NCBI RefSeq assembly: GCF_964204645.1
Contig: NC_134026.1
Location: 15,280,450-15,327,649, forward strand
DNA: 47,200 nt
DNA from: Tubulanus polymorphus
Lineage: Eukaryota > Nemertea > Palaeonemertea > Tubulaniformes > Tubulanidae
Reading direction: 5' to 3'
The notes under the pieces are model-generated. The model saw only the letters and a program-made list of their open reading frames with translations, was not told where the DNA came from and did no database searches. The position numbers and the translations under genes are program-made. Positions 40,345 to 47,200 of this stretch are shown piece after piece (position 1 is the stretch's first letter; each line of letters opens with the position of its first letter).

Positions 40345-42800
40345 CAACCATTTACTTCATCTTCAGGAGTTTTTGCTGTGACTGGTATTCATCTGATTTT
40401 AAGAAGCATTGAGATGTGAAGTTTGAAAGCGGATTGACACTGATCCATAGAAATACCCCTTAGTAAATAGCCAAAACTTTTAGCTGGTGGCGATCTTGAA
40501 ATTGACCTCAAAAAGAATAATTTACCGTACACTAAAAAATGCCTTGTTTCCCATTTCTTCTGAGCTTGGAGTTGACCTGGCCGGCTGCCTATCTACCCTG
40601 TACATTACTTTTGAATCATGATCAAGCTTGTTAGTTGCCTAATCGTTGGTGGTAAGCTTTAATAATCGGATGGGCTTATACCAACGTTTGGGATGACAAG
40701 GGTCAAAACCCTGTTGAGATAAGGAAGGCTTCAAAAATGTACTTTATGTTGACTTCAATCAACAATTAATGGTTAAATTCACAAACTAGCACAGCTACCT
40801 CTTGGAATAATCCCATTTTTGGTTCGAAGAATGAGAAAGTAAGCTATCATCAAGTTGCAGTGTCACGAAGTCACCTGACAGAATCGGAAGATTTTTTTTG
40901 TCAGATTGCGTGATACGCCTCAATGAAATAGGTCCACAGACGTAATTCGCTTGTCTTGAGAATACTATAATTATCACGATAAATATATTTAGATACTCTG
41001 AATAATAGCATTTGTGTCATCCGTGATGAACGCCGATATAGTGGTTAAAACAAATCATTACATCTACTCGCGCATAAATACACCATCAATGCTGCGCCTG
41101 TTGTAAGCGCCAGTATTACTGCCCACATACAGCCTTACACACGTTGATGCCAACACCGGCCTGTACTTCAAAAGTTTGGAACAAAATATTAGAAATATTT
41201 GTGATCAGATTTACACCAAATAAACCTTTAAAGTAAGGTATTTAGCATCAGATATTGTGCCTAAAATTCCAGATTGATTCACTACATAGTTTTTCAAGTA
41301 AGTGCCTTTTTAGTGTAAACCAATTATGTTGATTGACAGGCAGGCTCAGCTGCATGCCCCATTTAATCAATAACGTCAGATGTAAACAATAACATTACGA
41401 CGTGCCCAATGCAAACGGAAAACAAATTGAATTTTATTAAGCAAACTTCTCTCATGGAATATTAATTTCTTTTCCATAATTTGCCTTTCTTTTATGAAAT
41501 TTATGATTAATACATCAGACTTTGCTTTTTCGAACCTCAGAACTTTGAAGTCCTCTTGATTACATAGAGCGATTAATCAATATTTGTTGAAAAATTATTC
41601 ATACATGTGGCATGGTGGGCAAGGTGATCTACAGGATTTTCGCCTGATTTTCGCTTTAATTAACATATTTTGTCTATTTTAGTGTAAGTTTGAGCTCTTA
41701 AGATCGTTGATCTTTTGTTTTGTTCTGGGCTTATAGTTAACTGTATACATCATTTCAGCGTTCATCATGTTCCTTATTACAGTTTAGATATTAAGTGTTG
41801 GGAGCCATCTTGAATTTATATCAGCAAGGCAGCATATGATTGTTGATGGATTTCCATGAAATTTGGTGTGAGGATTGGAGCAAGTACGATGTCCACCCCT
41901 ATGTATGTAGGTTTATATTTCATATTTTGGGAATTTTCTGCTGGATTACTAATTGTGCAGTATGGAAACACTATGAAGTGTCTGATTTTATTCAGTTTTG
42001 ATTAAAAGATGTTTTATGCATGTTTGCCGTAAAATTTTTATGGTTATTTTTAGCGAACCTATGGTTCGCTTCTTATGCCAACGGCCTTACTGGTCTTGTG
42101 CCAATATTGCTTGAAAGTGATGTTAACAAGCCTCATTTTGAAACGGTGATAGACCCGGTCGTATTTCATATTGCAGATGATTCAAATAGCCTTACACTCG
42201 CTATTGTGCGAATTTCATTGCGATGTGATTGATCTAAGCTGTAAAATTTTAGGTAATTAGAAAACTTCCTTAGCTTTTATATAGTTTGACTTGACCTGGA
42301 ATGACCTAAGTCATGAATAATCATTAGCAGATGCGCATGCGCTTAACAGTGTGTAGAATGACAGGTGGATCCTTGCTAAAATAGATCCATTTTGTAAAAT
42401 ATCAAGCTGTGTATTGACGATTACTGTTAAGAAAAAAAATGGTGGAAAAGCACATTACATTTTTATACTTTGGTCACTGACTCTTGAAATAAGAGTACCG
42501 TCGACGTCAAGATACTCGAAGAAACCGTAGCGTATTAACTTCCACCAGTCGTCGGGTATGGTACTATGTACGAGGGAGGGAGGTAAGTCTTCAGTTTCTC
42601 CTGATAAATTAACGAATCACAATGTATATCCAATAGAAGGACCTTCATTTTTTCATGACAAGACCATGGCTTTTCTCCGCATAATTCCCTTCTTTCTAAG
42701 TATATTACTTCATGCCTTGCCAAACACTAATTATTTACTCACTCACCAATTTACTCAATTAACCTGTCCTCCTCTGTATATATACCCCTGTTTTTAATCT
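40345..42800. other. SMC6 intron 5, largely unrecognised
   Basis: Roughly 2.4 kb with no convincing gene. 41790-41950 loosely resembles the unit at 27415-27560. A short hairpin (agcgaacc-tat-ggttcgct, 42053-42071) is present. A 70-codon frame at 42020 has a hydrophobic start (FLWLFLANLWFA) but no support as a gene. Confidence 0.45.
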
Positions 42801-42807
42801 ATATCTG

Positions 42808-42890
42808 ACACCTGACGATGATCTCTAGGGTGAGATCGAAACATCGTGTCTTTTATATATTTTTGATTGAATAAATAAATTCTGGTTTTT
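42808..42890 (+). mobile_element. Penelope-like 3' tail with hammerhead-like core
   Basis: The stretch gacacctgacgatgatctct, then agggtgagatcgaaacatcg, then tgtc is followed by a T-rich run and aataaataaattctg. The layout ctgangat-stem-gaaacatcg before a short A/T-rich tail is the form seen at the 3' ends of many Penelope-like elements. It also meets part of the hammerhead ribozyme core: CTGACGA (42812-42818), a 6-bp stem (gatctc/gagatc), GAAA (42838-42841) and GTC (42848-42850). Stem I is not found. No Penelope polymerase was seen upstream. Confidence 0.35.
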
Positions 42891-43159
42891 AAATTCGTTT
42901 AATCTGTAAATAGTGGGATTTTATCTTGAAATGAAGATTATTTTTCTGATAACAAGGCGTGACTGTCCCGTTTATTAGGAAACACTAGCGGGTTAACTAG
43001 CGGAATAGGTTTGATATTTACGCACGTGTTGCAGGTTTAAATTGTTTATCAGTATAGAATTAGTGATCCATAAAAGCCAAAATCAACAACAGCTTGATAA
43101 GCAACAACCCAAACCAGAGCAATTAGAATACAAAATAAATGCTTGGTCTAACCAATTCA

Positions 43160-43925
43160 TTTTCATGGGCTTGCATGCTTGCAAGCCCATATTGCTATCA
43201 CACGGATTGATAACTTGCTTGGGGAGTCGATAACTTTTGTTAGAAACTTTCTTGGGCTCTGATATTTACACACATTTAATGCAGTAATGAAATCTAGGTT
43301 CCTTTCGTATATTGGCTATAACGGTTGTTGTTTTCATTGTTTTATGGTTTTGTTTAATAGTTTTTGTTATTACAGCAACGCATACCAACCTTGGTTGAGC
43401 GTGCATGATCAGGCTTGAAATTGGTATTCATGCGTGGCATAGTGCTGCCTGCAATTCAATTCATTCTTTATTGACACAAAATTTCACAAAACATTTACTT
43501 TCACATTTTTTAAAAATTCTTTTAATTTTCTTTTACTTTCATTGGGTGCTTGAATTAGCCGCCATTTGTAAAATATCTGTATGAACATTTATATTTTTCA
43601 GTTTAATATCTTTTTATATCTAAAAAGATATTAAAAAGATATATTTTTTATATCTAAACTTTTCAGTAAACAAATTCTGAATTGAATTGAAGACCGGTTC
43701 CCTGTCTCTTCAAAGAGCCAGGGGGCGGTAGCCTATGGTGGTAATAAACATTATCGGATGATCGTAGTGGATTGTCATTTGAAGGAAATGTAACTAAATC
43801 TTGCTTAATGTCTTTATTATTTTAAAAAGAAAAATCTTTGCTCTTATCTATTTTCGTGTTCGCTACTCTTCACCTGAAGTCACTCGAGTTAGTCACGTTT
43901 TTCTTTCAGCTGTAAATTTTTCTAC
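43160..43925. repeat. Dispersed repeat T, copy 2
   Basis: Partner of 23209-24440 without the 487-bp insertion; at that place it has a single ggttgt (43323-43328). It contains the inverted-palindrome start catgggcttgcatgcttgca agcccat and the tail attgaattgaagaccggttc. A low-complexity tatctaaaaagatatt run lies at 43605-43660. Confidence 0.7.
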
Positions 43926-44163
43926 GTAAAATCAATTCCACACAATCCGTTAAGTAATTGTCAGTCATTGATGGGTTACCCTAGAGACTGAGTGACCGAT
44001 TAGATTTTGAGTCCTGTAGGTCAATAGTAGGTCTTTGTGGTAAAAGTCTTGAAAATGACTCTCAAATGGCCTTGAATTTTGGTTGGCCAGGCTTTAAACC
44101 CTGAAACGACATCAGAATTTACATATTTTGTTCTTAATAAATGATTTTCAATCTTTATTTTAG

Positions 44164-44322
44164 GACACAAAGTGATGGGAAACTTATTCAAAGGCAATTG
44201 CATATTGACAAATTAGAAGATGAGTTGAATCAAAACCATGCGCAGATGAAAGTATCAGAGCATTACTTGCAGCAATTGCGTAGTGCTCTTAATCAACTAA
44301 AAGAACAAAGCTACACACTGAA
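44164..44322 (+). CDS. SMC6: SMC6 exon, coiled-coil arm
   Basis: This exon has 159 nt: it starts with one base completing the previous codon, has 52 full codons (TQSDGKLIQRQLHIDKLEDE and on) and ends with two bases (aa). The acceptor is tattttag before 44164 and the donor gtaaga at 44323. It is a glutamine- and glutamate-rich coiled coil. Only 289 bases of intron separate it from the next exon, the one compact intron of the window. Confidence 0.9.
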
Positions 44323-44611
44323 GTAAGAAGGGAATAAATACTCTGTCAGCCACACATTTCCTTACAGCACAGGGATGCTGGTGTAATTATTTGCTAGTAA
44401 ACTCACTACCGAAATAAAGGAGCCCTCTGGTATGATTGATATTTAACCCAGCAGAGGAAAGATATCTCACTTAGCAAGTCAGATATGTTGGTATACAATA
44501 CTGAAAGTTTGGAGACTTAGTTAGCACGATATAGCCTGCAATTCCTGATTGCTTTTTCAGTCAGCTGCTCAAGATCAAATGTTATCATGTAGTTCAACAT
44601 CTATTTTGCAG

Positions 44612-44790
44612 ACTTGAAGAACAGGAACAACAGAGTATTGTCAGTGAGACCCGCAGAAAAATTGGAGAGCTTGAAAGCACACGAAGTAATGAATTGAGAC
44701 GTTTTGGTAAATGGTGTCCAGATTTATTGCAGAAAATAGATGATGCACACCAAAGAGGAAGATTCCGTCTAAAACCAAAAGGCCCTTTAG
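44612..44790 (+). CDS. SMC6: SMC6 exon, end of arm and hinge entry
   Basis: This exon has 179 nt, starting with one base (phase 2 entry) and ending with one base (phase 1). The acceptor is attttgcag before 44612 and the donor gtatga at 44791. The reading LRRFGKWCPDLLQKIDDAHQ matches the vertebrate SMC6 [20 protein letters not shown] signature, and it ends FRLKPKGPL, equivalent to FTYKPVGPLG at the hinge entry. This is the strongest diagnostic exon for SMC6 rather than another SMC protein. Confidence 0.96.
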
Positions 44791-46149
44791 GTATGAATCT
44801 AACAGTAATCTTTCAATACACCGTACAGTTTTAGGCCAGCCGTTTTATTTTATGTTTTAAGATTGTATTTCAAGATCGATTCCTGTGACATTTTTAGTTA
44901 ATTTGGTTTTTGGGAGGACTTTGGTGAAAATTCTTCCTTGACAATTGCGCAAGGTTTGAAAGAAATAGCTCTCTCAAATAGGATGGAGGACTTTGATATG
45001 CAAATCAGCCGGGTGCTTGAATTGCACAAAGTCAGTCAAATTTATTCTGCAAAAAAAATTACATCAAATCAAATTTGATTTTATTAATCATTCAAATTGG
45101 TAAATCGAATGGAAAAGATTGAACTGAGGTATTCGTCTTTGCCATCTTCCTTTCTGTATTTGTTTTGTTGTTTAAAAAACACAATTGTACTGTCTATATA
45201 TGATATTATCCCTTAACTTGCTGCAGGCGACTGTAGCCGGCACACTGACGTGCTCCCATTTAAAGTTTGTTTTATGTCACAAGCGCCTCAACGCATGGCA
45301 ACTGCTGAGAATCCAAACCCAAAAGTAATTTCTCATTTTGATATTTGAAGAATCTTGACCTCAAAAACGCCCCGTAAATTTGATATTTTGGGATTTTGAT
45401 GAAGATTCAAACATTTAGACTGTAATAAGAAGCATAATATAGGTTTCAACAATGGATATAGTAATCTACTTTGTCTTTATGAATATCGACAATCTACCAT
45501 GAAATTGTGAAATTTCAATGCCCTATATATAATAGTTTGGAAGTTATGAGTTAATGAGTTAATTTCATTTACATCCAAATCATCTGGTAGGTTAAGGGTT
45601 AACAGGGGAGTGTATTTTGAAAAATGTAAGTATAAATGGGGCTCCTCCTGTATAGGTTCGCGTTCTCCCAGTTGAGTCCAGAGTATAGAAGTTATCCAAG
45701 TTTTCAGTCTCAATCCAAGCAACCGTTAGAAAAACTACTCTTGGCAAACTACAAACCCCTGTGGAAGCTATTGCAAAAATAATCTAGACATTCCTAAAAC
45801 AAAACAATTTTTGTACTAAAAGGTAAACTGTACTCAATTGATCCTATTCACCCATTGTCCCTTATTTCTTTTATCGGAGATAAATTCATTCAAATACTGT
45901 TCCCCTTAAAAGATTTGTCTCTAATTGTACATGGCTGGTTTCTAAATGCCCCTGAAAACATTTTTCACGGTTGCCAGCTCTTGATATATTAGATTATCAG
46001 ATTCTGTTTCCTTGGTTTCTTAGTGTGGTGAGTACTGAATCTGAAGTGATCTAAGATGTATGTGGATTTTATATGACTAGATATATTATGTATGAATATT
46101 GAGAAAACCAAACCTCTAACCTCTATGTTTTATTATTTGCTCTTCTTAG
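44791..46149. repeat. SMC6 intron 7 with repeat S copy 4
   Basis: 44850-45150 belongs to the S family (gattgtatttcaagatcgat, ttaatttggtttttgggagg, cttgatatgcaaat-like block, ggaaaagattgaactgaggt). From 45160 to the acceptor at 46149 nothing was recognised. Confidence 0.55.
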
Positions 46150-46328
46150 GTTCATTAATCCATCTCCGTGACAGTAATTGGGCATTAGCAATCGAGTGCA
46201 GCTTAGGAGGACAAATAAAGGCATTTTGTTGTGACAACATGGATGATTCGAAAGTGTTGCAAGGATTGATGTCGCAATTGAACATACCAAAGAATCAAAT
46301 TCCAAGCATCCTTGTTAGTAGATTTTTG
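46150..46328 (+). CDS. SMC6: SMC6 exon, hinge domain start
   Basis: This exon has 179 nt and enters with two bases completing glycine (ggt). It then reads SLIHLRDSNWALAIECSLGG and on to LVSRFL, phase 0. The acceptor is ttcttag before 46150 and the donor gtaagt at 46329. It aligns with the SMC6 hinge segment containing IHLRD, LALAIE, L.G, AFCC and ILVSRF. The hinge mediates pairing with SMC5 and contacts DNA. The gene continues beyond the window; the C-terminal arm and ATPase half are not present here. Confidence 0.96.
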
Positions 46329-46690
46329 GTAAGTTAAGAATTATTCATGGGCATTTGTGCTCATCGTGTTCTGAAGGTCAATGTATATCCAATAGAAAAC
46401 ATTTGGAAAAGAGATGATGATTGCTTCGGGCATCATGGAAATTTGACTATGCGTAAAATTATATGTGCCAGCACATCGGCTGGTTTAAACTGGTTTGGAT
46501 TTTACTCCTGGGTTGTTGATAATTCAAACTACAAATGAATTCAAAATATTATAGAAAACCTTGTGTTGATATTATTTATTTTTCCACTATAAAGTTTCGA
46601 TATACAATTAGCTGTTAAAATCAGTATCAGACAGTGGTTATGTTGAAGTGCTTGAAGCCATCGAGAACTTGAATGATTAACAGCGGGATC
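46329..46690. other. Intron after exon 8, nothing recognised
   Basis: A 63-codon frame at 46347 lacks supporting features. No repeat partner apart from a short atgtatatccaatagaa also present at 42621. Confidence 0.4.
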
Positions 46691-46704
46691 CAGAACTTGG
46701 GGCA

Positions 46705-47095
46705 AAATAACGTCTTGTGTCTGCTAAATCTACTAATCAACTTATCTTTATTTCATCGTATCATTATAATCCGAAAATGAGTCAAAGTCATTCTTATCAC
46801 ATGCACATAATCATCAGGAGGATGATGAAATATTTCTAACAGCATATATAGAAGTTACATTAGTTTACGTTATCTAACGCCCCATTCTAAGCTGATGTTC
46901 TCGTGATCCTAAAACTACAACATTACTTGCATTCAAAAACTAATCTACAAAATACATATAAAACACACATTTCAAATTTAAGTTAAGCCAAATACTTTTT
47001 CTAGGAACCTAATTTTCACTTCAGTTACAGACTTGGTAAATATGTCAGCAATGATCTGATCAGATGGTATATTGTTATATGCAACAAGTGCTGCC
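46705..47095 (-). mobile_element. Ty1/copia remnant: RNase H C-terminus and LTR-like sequence
   Basis: On the minus strand, 47082-46978 reads AYNNIPSDQIIADIFTKSVT, EVKIRFLEKVFGLT and a stop. ADIFTK followed by ...FL...GL is the hallmark C-terminus of copia RNase H. About 70 bases past the stop is a polypurine-like gaatgggg (46900-46907 complement), then sequence with a tatatatg and an aataaa motif that could be the start of a 3' LTR. The upstream part of the gene runs off or is frameshifted (a stop precedes AALVAY). The LTR limits are inferred only. Confidence 0.6.
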
Positions 47096-47200
47096 AAGTG
47101 TCATGATTTTGGCGTGATTGTTACACTTTGAAATAGGAAAAAACAATGTTCACAATTCTCGATCATACAAACATTCAAATGTTTAGTTTTTTAGAAAATA

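Noticed and set aside
42020-42232. 70-codon ORF with hydrophobic N-terminus as a secreted peptide
   Set aside because: No conserved motif, no splice or repeat context, and a length expected by chance in AT-rich intron DNA.
46347-46538. 63-codon ORF after exon 8 as a further SMC6 exon
   Set aside because: Exon 8 ends at a clear gtaagt donor, and the translation does not continue the SMC6 hinge sequence.

Overview
The window is eukaryotic nuclear DNA: about 47 kb of AT-rich, repeat-packed intron sequence holding eight short GT-AG exons of one host gene on the + strand. Joined in phase, the exons read as the first coiled-coil arm and the start of the hinge of SMC6, the SMC5/6 complex ATPase. 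Exons total about 1.07 kb, and the introns are about 8.1, 4.3, 15.9, 7.6, 7.7, 0.29 and 1.4 kb, so the genome is probably large and repeat-rich. The repeats (a DIRS retrotransposon, Helentron/'pearl'-like elements with TCCG microsatellites and nucleosome-length tandem repeats, pogo/Tigger transposons) suggest a marine invertebrate, perhaps a lophotrochozoan. The sequence alone does not fix the phylum.
Intron 1 (103-8193) holds a Helentron-like element (5' part 310-841, 3' end 8035-8131). A complete-looking DIRS element (842-6932) sits in it, with inverted terminal repeats, an internal complementary region, gag, RT-RNase H and tyrosine recombinase. A dispersed repeat with a partner near 31 kb follows. 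Intron 2 (8332-12599) holds a degraded minus-strand coding fragment with an Ig-like signature and one arm of a 1.15-kb inverted repeat pair. Intron 3 (12681-28622) holds a degenerate, unusually intron-rich pogo-like transposase gene (13597 to about 19564). One exon of it is split by a second Helentron-like element (15768-17469), which itself holds a 5'-truncated LINE. Further along are several dispersed repeat families and a 145-bp tandem array.
Intron 4 (28770-36350) holds a DNA transposon with CTGACCTGCC-type termini (28956-30119) that encloses a small two-exon reading frame. It also holds a tRNA-derived SINE-like unit, the second inverted-repeat arm with a fold-back MITE inside, and an 84-bp apparently perfect direct repeat. 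Intron 5 (36440-44163) holds a Tigger element (37341-40342) with TA duplications, broken by three stops, an internal deletion and a nested MITE. A Penelope-like 3' tail and the partner of a repeat at 23-24 kb follow. The window ends in an intron after exon 8 with a minus-strand Ty1/copia remnant.
The elements do not work together. The window is a record of layered insertions in the introns of an essential chromosome-maintenance gene. The most informative parts are the intron-rich pogo-like gene whose reading frame is restored by removing a Helentron-like insertion, the DIRS element with readable end geometry, and the two-exon small protein inside a DNA transposon. I found no new cellular system that I could defend.
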